A stretch of 64,000 nucleotides of DNA from Amycolatopsis sp. NBC_01480 (GCF_036227205.1 NZ_CP109442.1:9176001-9240000); one strand, 5' to 3'; counted from the first letter of the stretch, positions 26,740-36,094 are shown. Notes: a model not told the origin generated them from the sequence alone. Program-made: numbers and translations.

Positions 26740-26997
26740 ATGTCCACCGACACGACACCCGCGGCACCCCGGCCCGGCCGCGCCACCCTGGCCGACCTGG
26801 AAGCCCGCCTCCGCTGCCCCGCCGTGCCCGTCGATCCGGACACCGGCCTGGCCCACGCCCTCGACGACTACCTCGCGGCGGGATTCGACATCGAATGCGC
26901 GTCGGACGGCTGGATGGTGCTGCGCAAAGCAGGCTGCCGGTTCGTCCTCGCCCTCACCACGCACGGCGGAGACGCACCTCGGACGGCTGGTCGCTGA
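26740..26997 (+). CDS. Small hypothetical protein
   Basis: 85 aa. AAAGGAG lies about seven bases before ATG 26740. RATLADLEARLRCPAVPVD and AAGFDIECASDGWMVLRKAG are protein-like; no domain recognised. Two Cys, no signal peptide, no membrane helix. It follows the ferritin-like gene after a terminator and converges with the molybdoenzyme genes. Confidence 0.6.
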   Translation: MSTDTTPAAPRPGRATLADLEARLRCPAVPVDPDTGLAHALDDYLAAGFDIECASDGWMVLRKAGCRFVLALTTHGGDAPRTAGR

Positions 26998-27041
26998 GCG
27001 CACCGGATCGACCGCGAAGTGCCGCCCGGACGGCAAATCGG

Positions 27042-27518
27042 CTACATGTTCGCGGCGCCGGTCTGGATCGCCTCCCGGATCCTGGCGTAGGTGCCGCAGC
27101 GGCAGATGTTGCGGATCTCGTCGAGGTCGGCGTCGGTGATGGCGTGGCCCGCGGCGGTGGCCTGCTTTACCTTCGCGACCGCGGCCATGATCTGGCCCGG
27201 CTGGCAGTAACCGCACTGGGCGACGTCCAGTTGCAGCCACGCTTCCTGCATGGGGTGCAGGTCCTTCCCGACGGTCGCGGGCAGGCCTTCGATCGTGGTG
27301 ATCTCGTCGGTGTCCTTGATGTCGGCGACGCGCACCGAGCAGGGGTTGAACGCCTTCCCGTTGATGTGGCTGGTGCACGCCTTGCAGACGTCCAGACCGC
27401 AGCCGTACTTGGGCCCGGTGATGCCGAGCAGGTCGCGCAGGACCCAGAGGAGCCGGAGGTCGTCGTCGGCGTCGACGGTGACCTGCCGGCCGTTGACCTT
27501 GAAGGTGTGTTGCGGCAC
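27042..27518 (-). CDS. [2Fe-2S] subunit of an isoquinoline-oxidoreductase-type enzyme
   Basis: 158 aa. Plant-type [2Fe-2S] domain with CGLDVCKAC (about residues 40-48) and a later C, then the helical second cluster domain with CGYCQPG and CRCGTY. This is the small subunit of the xanthine dehydrogenase family, closest in layout to IorA. It lies 10 bases after the large subunit gene and carries no Tat signal of its own, so it is probably exported as a complex with the Tat-bearing large subunit. There is no FAD subunit gene nearby, which is typical of Ior-type two-subunit enzymes that pass electrons to a membrane acceptor. Confidence 0.92.
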   Translation of the reverse strand: MPQHTFKVNGRQVTVDADDDLRLLWVLRDLLGITGPKYGCGLDVCKACTSHINGKAFNPCSVRVADIKDTDEITTIEGLPATVGKDLHPMQEAWLQLDVAQCGYCQPGQIMAAVAKVKQATAAGHAITDADLDEIRNICRCGTYARIREAIQTGAANM

Positions 27519-27528
27519 GGATCGCTCC

Positions 27529-29862
27529 TCAGAAGGCGTGGTCGAGGCCGTCGGTGGGCGACGGCGGCGTGGACGGCTGCAGCGGCAGCGGATCGAAGCT
27601 GAGCGTGCCGTGGTTGATCGGGAACGAGGTCGGCATTTTGCCCATGGCCCGGCCGTAGGCGCAGGCGACCGCGGCGAACGACGGCGCGACCGCCAGCTCG
27701 CCGGCGCCGCTCGGGCTGGTCGAGGTGTTCGGCATGACGATGACCTGCGTCTGCGGCGGGGTGTTCCACTCCCGGGTGTAGAAGTACTCGTCCCAGCTGC
27801 CTTCCAGCGGGATGCCGTCCTTGATGTGCAGGCTCGAGGTCAGGCACATCGCGATGCCGTCGGTGAGCCCGCCGATCATCTGCGCTTCCAGCCCGCGCGG
27901 GTTGATCGCGAAGCCGGGGTCGACTACGACGACTGCCTTCGTCACGCGCGGGCCGGTGACGGCGTCGGGGACCTTGCGGTTCACGGTCTCGGGCCGGCAG
28001 TCGATCTCGACCAGCACCGCGATCGCGCCGCGGTACTCGGAGTGCAGCGCGATGCCCTGGGCGGTGCCGGCCGGCATCGCCCGGCCCCAGTTCCCGGCCT
28101 GCGCGGCCTTGTCGAGGACCGCGCGCAGCCGGGTGTCCTTGAGGAACTCCCGGCGGAACGCGACCGGGTCCTTGCCGAACTTCTTCGCCAGCTGGTCGAC
28201 GACGAGCTCCTCGGCGGTCACCACGTTCGGCGAGTAGATGTTGCGCATGCTGCCGGTGTTGAACTTCAGCGGGATCTCGTTGAGCAGCTGGGTGGTCACG
28301 CCGAAGTTGTAGGGCGAGGACTGGCTCAGCAGGAAGATCGACTCGGCGAAGCTGAGGTTCCCGGCGATCGGCAACCGCGAGGCGAAGGCCGTGAGCATCT
28401 CGCCGAGCCCGTGGCTGAACTCGGTCTCCACGCTGGTGTGCCGCTGCTCGAAGCTGACCACGTTGCCCAGCAGGTAGGTGGCCCGCACCCGCGACACGCA
28501 CATCGGGTGGATGCGGCCCTGCCGGAAGTCGTCGGTGCGCGACCACATCAGCTTGACCGGCTTGCCCATCTTCTGCGACGCCTCGGCCGCTTCGGCGGCG
28601 GCGTCGTGGAACAGGTGCCGGCCGAACGAGCCGCCGCCCTGGGTAACGTGCACCTTCACCGCGTCCTGCGGCAGGCCGAGCTGCTTGGCGATGTCCTCCT
28701 GCGCGACGATCGGCACCTTCAGGCACGACCAGATCTCCGCGCGGTCCGACCGGACGTCGGCGATCGCCGAGCCGGTCTCCAGCGGGCTGTTGCTCGCGGC
28801 CGCGAAGGTGAATTCCGCGTCGATGTACTGGTCGAGCAGGCCGGGCACAGCCATCGGCAGCTGCGCGGCCTTGAGCTTCTGGAACACCGTCGCGTCGGAC
28901 TCGCCGTCCACCGTGCCGGCGCCCCAGGTGACCTGCAACGCCCGGATCGCGTCGATGCACTGGCCGAAAGTACGGCCGCGCACCGCGACCCCGTGCGTGA
29001 TCGCGGCGACGTCGGTGATCCCGGGCATCGCCTTGACCTGGGCCGCGTTGGCGATCGTCTTCGGCGTCCCGTTGATCGTCGGCGGCCGGGCCACCATGGT
29101 CGGCAACGCGTTCGGGATGTCGAGGTCGAGGGTGAACTGCTTGCGGCCGGTGACCGAGGCGTGCGCGTCGAGCCGGTTCTGCGGCGTGCCGAGGACTTTG
29201 AACTCCGAGCTCGCCTTCAAGGTGGCGACCGCGCTGACCGTCGTGGAGGACGCCGCGGCCTTCGACAGCGAGCCGTACCCCGCCTGCCGGCCGCTGGAGT
29301 GCCGGACCGTGCCGGCGGAGGTGGTCAGCTGCGACACCGGGACGCCCCACTGCGCGGCCGCCGCGGCGAGCAGCCGCTGCCGGGCGATCGACGAGGCGGT
29401 GCGGACCGGGGTGTAGATGCTGCGCATCGAGTTCGACCCGCCGGTGAGCTGGTTCATCAGCAGCTCGGGCCGCGCGTCGGCGAGGGTGACGTCGATCTGG
29501 TCCAGCGGCAGGTCGAGCTCCTCGGCGATCATCATCGCGACCGCGGTGGTCATCCCCTGCCCGACCTCCGCCCGAGGGACGGCGAAGGACGCGCGCCCGT
29601 CGGTGCCGACCTGGACGCTGATCAGGCCCGAGGTCGGCAGGGCGGCGAGGTTTTGCAGGTCGCCGAGGTCGAAGATGTCCTCGGGCTGCGGCAGTGAGGG
29701 GATCGCCGCTTCGGCCTGGCCGGGGGCGAGTTCGGCGGCGCCCACCTGCGCGGCGACGGCGAGCGTCGGCGCGGCGAGCACGAAGCCGAGGAAACGCCGG
29801 CGGCCGAGGGTGCGTGGTTCGGGGTCGTCCGGTGGCTGTGCGGCGGGGACGTGGTGGGCCAT
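27529..29862 (-). CDS. Tat-exported molybdopterin-cytosine-dinucleotide oxidoreductase, large subunit
   Basis: 777 aa. Tat signal RRRFLGFVLAAPTLAVAAQ near residues 20-40. Xanthine-oxidase-fold Moco domains: PRAEVGQGMTTAVAMMIAEEL, the repeated-domain hinge with GGGSFGRHLFHDAAAEAA, and PSGAGELAVAPSFAAVACA near the C-terminus containing the catalytic Glu position. IorB-type enzymes hydroxylate N-heteroaromatics or oxidise aldehydes; substrate unknown. The gene starts 154 bases from the PucR regulator (which ends to its right on the same strand) and is followed by the [2Fe-2S] subunit gene. A GAGAGG site lies 12 bases upstream, rather far. Confidence 0.9.
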   Translation of the reverse strand: MAHHVPAAQPPDDPEPRTLGRRRFLGFVLAAPTLAVAAQVGAAELAPGQAEAAIPSLPQPEDIFDLGDLQNLAALPTSGLISVQVGTDGRASFAVPRAEVGQGMTTAVAMMIAEELDLPLDQIDVTLADARPELLMNQLTGGSNSMRSIYTPVRTASSIARQRLLAAAAAQWGVPVSQLTTSAGTVRHSSGRQAGYGSLSKAAASSTTVSAVATLKASSEFKVLGTPQNRLDAHASVTGRKQFTLDLDIPNALPTMVARPPTINGTPKTIANAAQVKAMPGITDVAAITHGVAVRGRTFGQCIDAIRALQVTWGAGTVDGESDATVFQKLKAAQLPMAVPGLLDQYIDAEFTFAAASNSPLETGSAIADVRSDRAEIWSCLKVPIVAQEDIAKQLGLPQDAVKVHVTQGGGSFGRHLFHDAAAEAAEASQKMGKPVKLMWSRTDDFRQGRIHPMCVSRVRATYLLGNVVSFEQRHTSVETEFSHGLGEMLTAFASRLPIAGNLSFAESIFLLSQSSPYNFGVTTQLLNEIPLKFNTGSMRNIYSPNVVTAEELVVDQLAKKFGKDPVAFRREFLKDTRLRAVLDKAAQAGNWGRAMPAGTAQGIALHSEYRGAIAVLVEIDCRPETVNRKVPDAVTGPRVTKAVVVVDPGFAINPRGLEAQMIGGLTDGIAMCLTSSLHIKDGIPLEGSWDEYFYTREWNTPPQTQVIVMPNTSTSPSGAGELAVAPSFAAVACAYGRAMGKMPTSFPINHGTLSFDPLPLQPSTPPSPTDGLDHAF

Positions 29863-29988
29863 GAGCGGCTGGTTCCTCTCGAACGACGGTGTCGGAGAAG
29901 TGCGGGGCTGAACGCCGCCGGGCGGAGTGTTACACAGCTCACGCCGCCGAAAGAATGCCCTGGGTGCCTACGTTTGGCCTAGTGCCGT

Positions 29989-30003
29989 TGTGCACCATGC
30001 ACA
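29989..30003. promoter_or_regulatory. Short inverted repeat upstream of the molybdoenzyme operon
   Basis: TGTGCA and TGCACA around CCA, about 127 bases before the large-subunit start and inside the 154-base gap after the PucR gene. It is a candidate binding site for the adjacent PucR regulator; the arms are only six bases, so chance occurrence is possible. Confidence 0.35.
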
Positions 30004-30016
30004 GCCGCGGGCCGCC

Positions 30017-31225
30017 TCAGGGCACGCGCGGTGGCGGCAGGAACGGCAGCGCCCGCACGATCAGCCCCAGCTCCAGCGGCAGTTCCCCGCCGGTGAGCCG
30101 CTGCTCGATCAGTCCTTCGATCCGGTGGATCCGGTTGAGCACGGTATTGCGGTGGCAGTGCAGCACTTGCGCCGAACGGGTCGCCGAACCGCCGGTGCCC
30201 ACCCAGGTCGCGAGGGTCTCCAACAGGAAATCGCGCTCGTCCCCGCCCAGATCGAGCAAGCCGCGCAAATGGGTCTGCAGCAAGGAATCAGTCAATTCCG
30301 GCGAGCTGAGCAACAGGGCCTCGGGCAGGCGTTCGGCCAGGCACACGACCTCGGTCCGGCCCGGCGGCACCGTCCGCATCGCCAGGACCGACTGCCGGTA
30401 GGCCGTGTGCACCGCGGCCAGCCCCTCGACGACCAGCGACACCCCCGCCGCCGTGGCCAGCACCGAGCCCACCGCCGCGGTGGCCTTGACGACGTCGCGG
30501 CCGGGCAGCGAAACCAGGCCGACCAGCACGTCGGCGCGCAGCTGCCAGGCCGACGCCGAGCCGAGCTTCTCGAGCACAGCACCCAGCGGTTCGACGGAAT
30601 CGACACCGCCCGGACCCGCGGCCGTCACGACGACGTAGGGCCCGGAGATCGGCAGCCGGAGAGTGCGGCCGGCCTCGTAGGCGAACCCGGCGTCGACGGC
30701 CCGGCCTTGCAGCAGCCCTTCCCACAACGACGCGCGCCGCTGCTCGTCCGCACGCACCAGCCCGCGCTCGGCCGTGTGATAAGCCTGGGCGACCTGGGCC
30801 GAGATCGCGTCGACGACCTCCCACACCCGGGTGGCGAGGTCGAGCATGGCCTCGTTGTTCACCTCGCCGGCCGCCCGCGCCTGGTCGGTCAGCGCCTGCC
30901 AGACCAAACGGCCGCCGAGGCGGAAGGACCGCAGCACGTCGTCGAGCGGCAGCAGCTGCTCCGCCCGGCGTCGCCCGGTCTCCCGGGCCGCGTCGTAGAA
31001 GTCCTCAGCATCGTCGACGCGGCCGATGAGCTGGAGCACGCGCCGGAGATTGTCGTGGCACGAATGCCACAAATCGTCCCGCGGCACGACATCGACCAGC
31101 CGGTAACCGGGATTCTGCTCGCCGATCACCGAAACCAGGACGTCGGTCAGCTGATCGACCCGCTGCAGCACGCTTTCCGCGAGCGAGCGCGCCGTGTCAC
31201 CGCCGTCCAGCCGCTCGTCCATCAT
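30017..31225 (-). CDS. PucR/CdaR family transcriptional regulator
   Basis: About 402 aa. A long helical N-terminal domain (about 1-165, RsbRD-like), a GGDEF-like CdaR middle domain (about 170-300) and a C-terminal PucR-type HTH: LETLATWVGTGGSATRSAQV then LHCHRNTVLNRIHRIEGLI. PucR regulators control purine or heteroaromatic catabolism, which fits the downstream molybdoenzyme operon. ATG 31225 has GAGG nine bases upstream; the GTG at 31231 is too close to that site. Confidence 0.88.
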   Translation of the reverse strand: MMDERLDGGDTARSLAESVLQRVDQLTDVLVSVIGEQNPGYRLVDVVPRDDLWHSCHDNLRRVLQLIGRVDDAEDFYDAARETGRRRAEQLLPLDDVLRSFRLGGRLVWQALTDQARAAGEVNNEAMLDLATRVWEVVDAISAQVAQAYHTAERGLVRADEQRRASLWEGLLQGRAVDAGFAYEAGRTLRLPISGPYVVVTAAGPGGVDSVEPLGAVLEKLGSASAWQLRADVLVGLVSLPGRDVVKATAAVGSVLATAAGVSLVVEGLAAVHTAYRQSVLAMRTVPPGRTEVVCLAERLPEALLLSSPELTDSLLQTHLRGLLDLGGDERDFLLETLATWVGTGGSATRSAQVLHCHRNTVLNRIHRIEGLIEQRLTGGELPLELGLIVRALPFLPPPRVP

Positions 31226-31806
31226 CCGCACCCACCTCGCTTACGCGGGATTCGGAGCCGACGGCCGTGCGGATCGGCCCGAATCGCAGGAGCCGACGGC
31301 CAGCCTACGTCCCGGCGGCGCCCGGCCGGAACCTGCCTCGGCGCCACCATCGTCCGCGACGGGCCGGTCGACGGCGCGATCACGGAGGAAGGCCACGGTG
31401 TCCGCTCGGTGCCGGGCTCTGGCTCGGCCATCACCTCGCCCAGGCGGCCGCCTGGCCCAACGCCGGTCAGCGCGAACCGCAGTTAAGCTACGCCACAAAG
31501 GACACCGGGACGACGAGCACACTGCCCTGTCGGAGATGTCCAGGCCCGGTCCGGAGATGGGTTCTCCCGCACCAGCCGGCCCCGCGGACCGCGCGGGAGC
31601 AATTCGGACATCAGTGCCATTCGGCCCTTGACTTCACCTGCCGCAGGGCGGACGGTTTTCCTGTACAGCGTGCAAATGAGGTACGCGTTCAGGAGCCACC
31701 GCGATCGCGGGCGACGGCCTCCGCCGGAAGACCGCGGCTGTTCGTCGGCGGCGCCCTCGTGTTCCCGTCTTCGGACTCGGCGAACAACGAGAGCGGAAGG
31801 CCGGCC
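31226..31806. other. Intergenic stretch between PucR gene and quinone oxidoreductase gene
   Basis: About 580 bases, no credible gene on either strand. It includes the leftward PucR promoter and the rightward promoter of the oxidoreductase gene; TTGACT near 31626 has no clear partner hexamer. No repeat seen. Confidence 0.45.
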
Positions 31807-32858
31807 ATGGACAGCACCCAGCTTGACAACCTCAGAAGTCCCCCGGACAAGGCCGGCGGGCCGATGATGACCGCGGTCGTGCAGGACCGTTACAGCCCCG
31901 TTCCCGAGGAGCCGTTCCGGGTCGCGCAGATCGCCGCGCCCATCGCCGGGGACGGTGAAGTCCTGGTGCGGGTGCGCGCCGCCGGGGTGGACCGGGGCAC
32001 CTGGCACATCATGGCCGGCCTGCCCTACCCGATCCGGCTGGCGGGCTTCGGCGCCCGCCGCCCGAAATACGCCAACCCCGGGCGGAACCTGGCCGGCACG
32101 GTCGAGGCCGTCGGCCCCGGGGTCACCGGCTTCGCACCGGGTGACGCGGTATTCGGCACGGCCACCAGCACTTTCGCGCAGTACGCGTCCGCCCGGATCG
32201 GCAAGCTCGCGCTGAAGCCGTCGCGTCTCTCGTTCGACCAGGCGGCGTCCGTCCCGGTCTCGGGAGTGACTGCCCTGCAAGCGATCCGCGACCACGGACG
32301 CGTCCGGCCCGGCGAAAAGGTCCTGATCATCGGCGCTTCCGGCGGTGTCGGCGCATTTGCCGTGCAGATCGCGAAGGCGTCCGGCGCGGAGGTCACCGGC
32401 GTTTGCCGCACGGCCAAGGTTGATCAGGTCCGCGCGCTGGGCGCCGACGACGTCATCGACTACAACCGGGCCGACTTCGCTGCCGGCGGGCAGCGTTACG
32501 ACGTCGTCCTCGACATCGGCGGCAACAGCCGGCTGTCCACCTCCGCCGCGCCCTCGCGCCGCGGGGACGGCTGGTCATCGTCGGGGGCGAGACCGACGGC
32601 CGGCTGCTCGGCGGCAGCGACCGTCAGATCCGGGCGAAGCTGCTCTCGCCGTTCATCCGCCAGCAATTGGGCACGTTCGTCGCGAAGGAGAACGCTGCCG
32701 ACCTGATCAGCCTCGCCGAACTCGTCGAGGCCGGAAAACTGACCGCCGCGATCGACCAGGCGTATCCGCTTGACGAAGCCGGCGCGGCCATCCGCCACCT
32801 GCTCGACGGGCACGGCAAAGCCGTCGTCTCCATTCCTGCAACAGGAAGCACATCATGA
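31807..32858 (+). pseudogene. Zinc-independent quinone oxidoreductase gene with a -1 frameshift
   Basis: Medium-chain reductase (QOR-like): GEVLVRVRAAGVDRGTWHIM, NLAGTVEAVGPGVTGFAPGD and the cofactor loop IIGASGGVGAFAVQIAKASG. After DVVLDIGGNSRLS at about 32538 the frame is lost; the next frame reads LRRALAPRGRLVIVGGETDG and onward to the stop at 32858, exactly the expected continuation. Restoring one C in the short C-run of GTCCACC would give NSRLSHLRRAL. Intact length would be about 350 aa. Start ATG 31807 has GGAAGG six bases upstream; ATG 31864 is an alternative. The stop overlaps the DUF4389 gene start. Confidence 0.8.
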
Positions 32859-33616
32859 CCGAGCCCCGCACGTCCTATCCGGTCCGCGTCGACGCGGCGC
32901 CCGAGCCGTCGGCCTCCCGTGGCCTCTGGCTGGTCAAATGGCTGCTGCTGATCCCGCATGTGGTCGTGCTGTTCTTCCTGTGGGTGGCGTTCTGCGTGGT
33001 CAGCGTGATCGCGTTCTTCGCGATCCTGATCACCGCGCGTTATCCGCGGCCGTTGTTCGATTTCAACGTCGGCGTGCTGCGCTGGACTTGGCGGGTGAAC
33101 TACTACGGTTACGCCGCGCTGGGCACCGACCGCTACCCGCCGTTCACGCTGTCCGAGGTCGCCGGCTATCCGGCGCATCTGGAGGTGGCCTACCCCGAGC
33201 GGCTTTCCCGGGGCCTGGTGCTGGTCAAGTGGTGGCTGCTGGCCTTGCCGCACTTCATCGTGCTGTCGATCCTCGCCGGCGGCGGTCTTTGGGCCGGCTC
33301 ACGCGTCAGCGGTGACGGAGGCTGGAACGCCGGCGCCGGCGCCGGTGGCCTGGTCACGCTGCTCGTGGTGATCGCCGCGATCGTGCTGCTGTTCACCGGC
33401 CGGTACCCGCAATCGTTGTACGACTTCGTGCTCGGCATCAACCGCTGGGCGCTGCGCGTGGCCGCGTACACCGGGCTGATGACCGACGAGTACCCGCCGT
33501 TCCGGCTCGACCAGGGCGGCACCGACCCCGCCACCACGCCCAACGGCCCGCCGCCGCCGACTCCGGCCACCCCGTCGGCCGGTGGGCACCAGGCCCCGGC
33601 TCCCGCAGCCGGCTGA
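32855..33616 (+). CDS. DUF4389 family membrane protein
   Basis: 253 aa. Two copies of the DUF4389 unit: [19 protein letters not shown] with [20 protein letters not shown], and [18 protein letters not shown] with [20 protein letters not shown]. Each ends in a TDxYPPF motif ([18 protein letters not shown]). Four to five helices, Pro-rich C-terminal tail. Function unknown. ATG 32855 overlaps the preceding stop by four bases (ATGA), so it was translated with the oxidoreductase. Confidence 0.9.
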   Translation: MTEPRTSYPVRVDAAPEPSASRGLWLVKWLLLIPHVVVLFFLWVAFCVVSVIAFFAILITARYPRPLFDFNVGVLRWTWRVNYYGYAALGTDRYPPFTLSEVAGYPAHLEVAYPERLSRGLVLVKWWLLALPHFIVLSILAGGGLWAGSRVSGDGGWNAGAGAGGLVTLLVVIAAIVLLFTGRYPQSLYDFVLGINRWALRVAAYTGLMTDEYPPFRLDQGGTDPATTPNGPPPPTPATPSAGGHQAPAPAAG

Positions 33617-33726
33617 ATTCCCTCACTCGTGTGGTCGTGTTCCCTTCTGCCGCAGCAGTTCTAAACTGATGGCCGCGTCCCAGGCCCCGGCGTCTCCAGT
33701 GGTTTTCGAGCGGATCGGGGCACCCA

Positions 33727-33966
33727 TTGACTGCAGCGAGCCTGAACGACCCCTACCCCCTCGGCTGGGTCCTCACCTACCGGAACCGCAACGGCGGCCG
33801 GCGGCTGATCGGGGTCGTGGCCGGCGAACCGGTCCTCGACCCCGACACCGGCGCCGAACTGATCCCCCTCGCCGAACCCGGCGACGCCAGGTGCAGACCC
33901 ACCCGATGGATCAGCGACAACGACGTCATCGGCATCGACCCCCGCGGAGCCGGCCTTGACCGATGA
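33727..33966 (+). CDS. Small hypothetical protein, first of an overlapping pair
   Basis: 79 aa from a TTG start at 33727. GWVLTYRNRNGGRRLIGVVA is a compact beta-like segment, followed by PTRWISDNDVIGIDPRG. No known domain. The C-terminus overlaps the next gene by 11 bases. Similar in flavour to the following protein (TYRNR / RYRRR openings, repeated turn-rich segments), suggesting a shared small fold. Weak ribosome site; the start is uncertain. Confidence 0.5.
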   Translation: MTAASLNDPYPLGWVLTYRNRNGGRRLIGVVAGEPVLDPDTGAELIPLAEPGDARCRPTRWISDNDVIGIDPRGAGLDR

Positions 33967-34252
33967 CGAGCCTTCGCGACTGCACATGGCCTCGGTCCAG
34001 CCAGGGCCGCAGCCCCAGACCCAGCCAGGCTTTCGGCCGGGATGGCAGGTGCGCTACCGCCGCCGCACCCACGATTCACTCCAGGACTGGCAGGAATTCA
34101 CCGGCACCATCGCCGGCCCCAGCCTCCGCGACGTCCACAAGGACACGACGTGGACACCGGTGCTGCCGAGCGACGCGGGTGAGTACACGCCGGTTCAGCT
34201 TGTGCGGGAACGGGACATTCTTGAGGTTCGGGAAGGACCGGAGCGCGCCTGA
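33956..34252 (+). CDS. Small hypothetical protein, second of an overlapping pair
   Basis: 98 aa from TTG 33956 with CGGAG about seven bases upstream. GWQVRYRRRTHDSLQDWQEF then TWTPVLPSDAGEYTPVQLVR and RDILEVREG. No known family named; protein-like throughout. Its end abuts the end of a convergent gene (34257), leaving no terminator. Confidence 0.55.
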   Translation: MTDDEPSRLHMASVQPGPQPQTQPGFRPGWQVRYRRRTHDSLQDWQEFTGTIAGPSLRDVHKDTTWTPVLPSDAGEYTPVQLVRERDILEVREGPERA

Positions 34253-34256
34253 GATC

Positions 34257-35045
34257 TCACGCTCGATGCCACAGCATGACGGACGGCGATTGACGGTCGC
34301 GCAGGGTCGGCCCCATGACGAGGTCGCCTTTCTCGACGAAAAGCTCACGCTCGACCGTCGTTTCCCCAGGAGAACTGCTTGACACAACCGCCGCTGGGAC
34401 TCTGACGACAAATGTCGACTGCTGTTTGACCCAACGCTGGACCGACGGCTCCTCGCCCAACGGCAGATCGGGGCCCGTCATGGTCATCTTCGGCATGCGC
34501 CCGAGGAATCGGGCGCCAAAGGTCAGCGCGAGCCGGTACCGTTCCTTTTCGTCCACTTTGTAGATGTATTCATGCTTCCCGTGGCGAGCATTTTCGTCAG
34601 CCTTTCCCGGCATTCTGGGTCGCGACCGCGTGCCGACGTCATAGGTGAGGCCGGTACGGAGCCTGCTGCCGTACATCCGGAGGCTGTCGAGTTGATCACC
34701 GCCCGTTTCGGGTGCGGCTTGCATCTGACCAAGCACGTCCTGCAGGCAAAAGAAGGCGTTGCGCGATTCCGTGGACAGATACAATCCACCATCTTGGAAA
34801 TACCAGTGTTGCAACTTATCCGCCAGGCCGCCCGTTTCTGCGGCGGTGAGCTTGGCCGGAAGCTTCCCGTATCTGGCGAGTACTTCGAGCAGTCGCCACA
34901 GTTTTAAGTAGGCGTCGAGGCGCTTCTGGCGGAGGTCGGAGTCGTACTCGGAGCGGAGCTTGGTCCGTAACGTGAAGTATGTGCCGAACCCCGACACCGC
35001 CGCGCCGACTATCGCAGTGAGCAACAAAGTGAGCCATGTGTTCAC
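34257..35045 (-). CDS. Membrane-anchored hypothetical protein
   Basis: 262 aa. One N-terminal helix (TWLTLLLTAIVGAAVSGFGTYF, about residues 3-24) followed by a charged helical region LRQKRLDAYLKLWRLLEVLA. The remaining 200 residues look soluble, with ALTFGARFLGRMPKMTMTGP and a C-terminal beta-like part. No family recognised. GTG 35045 has GGAGG nine bases upstream. It faces the two small overlapping genes; no neighbour suggests a role. Confidence 0.65.
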   Translation of the reverse strand: MNTWLTLLLTAIVGAAVSGFGTYFTLRTKLRSEYDSDLRQKRLDAYLKLWRLLEVLARYGKLPAKLTAAETGGLADKLQHWYFQDGGLYLSTESRNAFFCLQDVLGQMQAAPETGGDQLDSLRMYGSRLRTGLTYDVGTRSRPRMPGKADENARHGKHEYIYKVDEKERYRLALTFGARFLGRMPKMTMTGPDLPLGEEPSVQRWVKQQSTFVVRVPAAVVSSSSPGETTVERELFVEKGDLVMGPTLRDRQSPSVMLWHRA

Positions 35046-35136
35046 GCCTTCACGCCTCCACGCTTTGCCGCTGGTCCGACGCCAGGGTGGTGCTGTGGAG
35101 TCGCCGCCCGAGGGGGTGTCGTTACCGGCGCGCTGC

Positions 35137-35988
35137 TCAGGTCCGGGCGAAGACAGCAAGCCGGTCGGTGTGGCGCGGTTCCCAGCCCAGTTCACGTTGG
35201 GCCTTGGCCGGGGTGAGTTGCTGGTCGAGGGCGAAAGCGTCCGCGATCGGGCCCATTTCGGTGCGGGCCTGGTCCAGGGTAATCGACGTGGTCTTGAGCC
35301 CGGCACCGTGGGCCAGGGCTTCGGCGACCTCCTTCGCCGTCGGGTTCACTCCGCCTACGCCCAGGTAGACCGAACCGGCCGCGGCATTCAGCGCGGCGAC
35401 GTAGAGCGGGGCGAGGTCGTCGATGTGGATCAGCGACCAGTGGGCGCTGCCGTCGCCGAGGTAGGGGATGGCGCCGCGCTGTTTGCCTGGCTGGATGAAG
35501 AAAACGTCGATCAAACGGTTGTCGCCGCCGTAGAGCAGGCCTGGCTGCAGGATGACCGGGCGGCCGCCCGCCCCCGCCCGCGCGAGCACCGCGTCTTCCA
35601 CCGACTTGCGCCACGTCACCAGGCCCGGCGGGTTCCACGGGGCGGTTTCGTCCTGGACGCCGTCGGTGTTGCCGTAGACCCAGCTGCCGCTGGTGTGCAC
35701 GTAAGTACCAGCGCCGACGCCGTCCTGCATCGCGGTGGACGCGGCCAGGTCCTCCTCCTCCGTGCTTGCCTGCGCGAGGTGGATCACGGCGTCGGCGCGC
35801 GCGGCGGCGTGGTTCAGGACATCCAGGTCCCGCAAGTCGCCACGGACCGCGGTGGCGCCGGCCGACGTGACGGCTTCAGCGGACTGCTCGCTACGGGCCA
35901 GCGCCTCCACCGCGTGGCCCTGACGGACCAGCTCCGCGATCGTGGCCCGGCCGATGTAGCCGGAGCCGCCGGTGAGGAAGACCTTCAT
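35137..35988 (-). CDS. NAD-dependent epimerase/dehydratase family protein
   Basis: 283 aa extended SDR. TGGSGYIGRATIAELVRQGH at the N-terminus is the NAD(P) loop; VIHLAQAS, YVHTSGSWVYGNTDG and HWSLIHIDDLAPLYVAAL follow the family. The canonical YxxxK is displaced: VYG is present but the Lys four residues on is missing, so catalysis may differ. Start ATG 35988 is the Rossmann start. A palindromic candidate operator lies 94 bases upstream. Confidence 0.88.
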   Translation of the reverse strand: MKVFLTGGSGYIGRATIAELVRQGHAVEALARSEQSAEAVTSAGATAVRGDLRDLDVLNHAAARADAVIHLAQASTEEEDLAASTAMQDGVGAGTYVHTSGSWVYGNTDGVQDETAPWNPPGLVTWRKSVEDAVLARAGAGGRPVILQPGLLYGGDNRLIDVFFIQPGKQRGAIPYLGDGSAHWSLIHIDDLAPLYVAALNAAAGSVYLGVGGVNPTAKEVAEALAHGAGLKTTSITLDQARTEMGPIADAFALDQQLTPAKAQRELGWEPRHTDRLAVFART

Positions 35989-36081
35989 CGCTAGCTCTCC
36001 TTCGTTCGTTTACTCCCTCCAGGATGTGGCGACGGCGGCCCGTGGGTCCAAGACCTCTTTCGCGCTCTGTGATACCCCCAG

Positions 36082-36094
36082 GACATCAGATGTC
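36082..36094. promoter_or_regulatory. GACATC-A-GATGTC palindrome in a divergent region
   Basis: Perfect 6-bp arms about one base, between the epimerase gene (leftward) and the RidA remnant (rightward). A TTGACA-like element follows about 40 bases to the right. No regulator gene is adjacent, so the binding protein is unknown. Confidence 0.4.

Noticed and set aside
30050..31100. Long rightward open frame across the PucR gene
   Set aside because: Antisense shadow created by high-GC third positions; the leftward PucR frame has clear domains.
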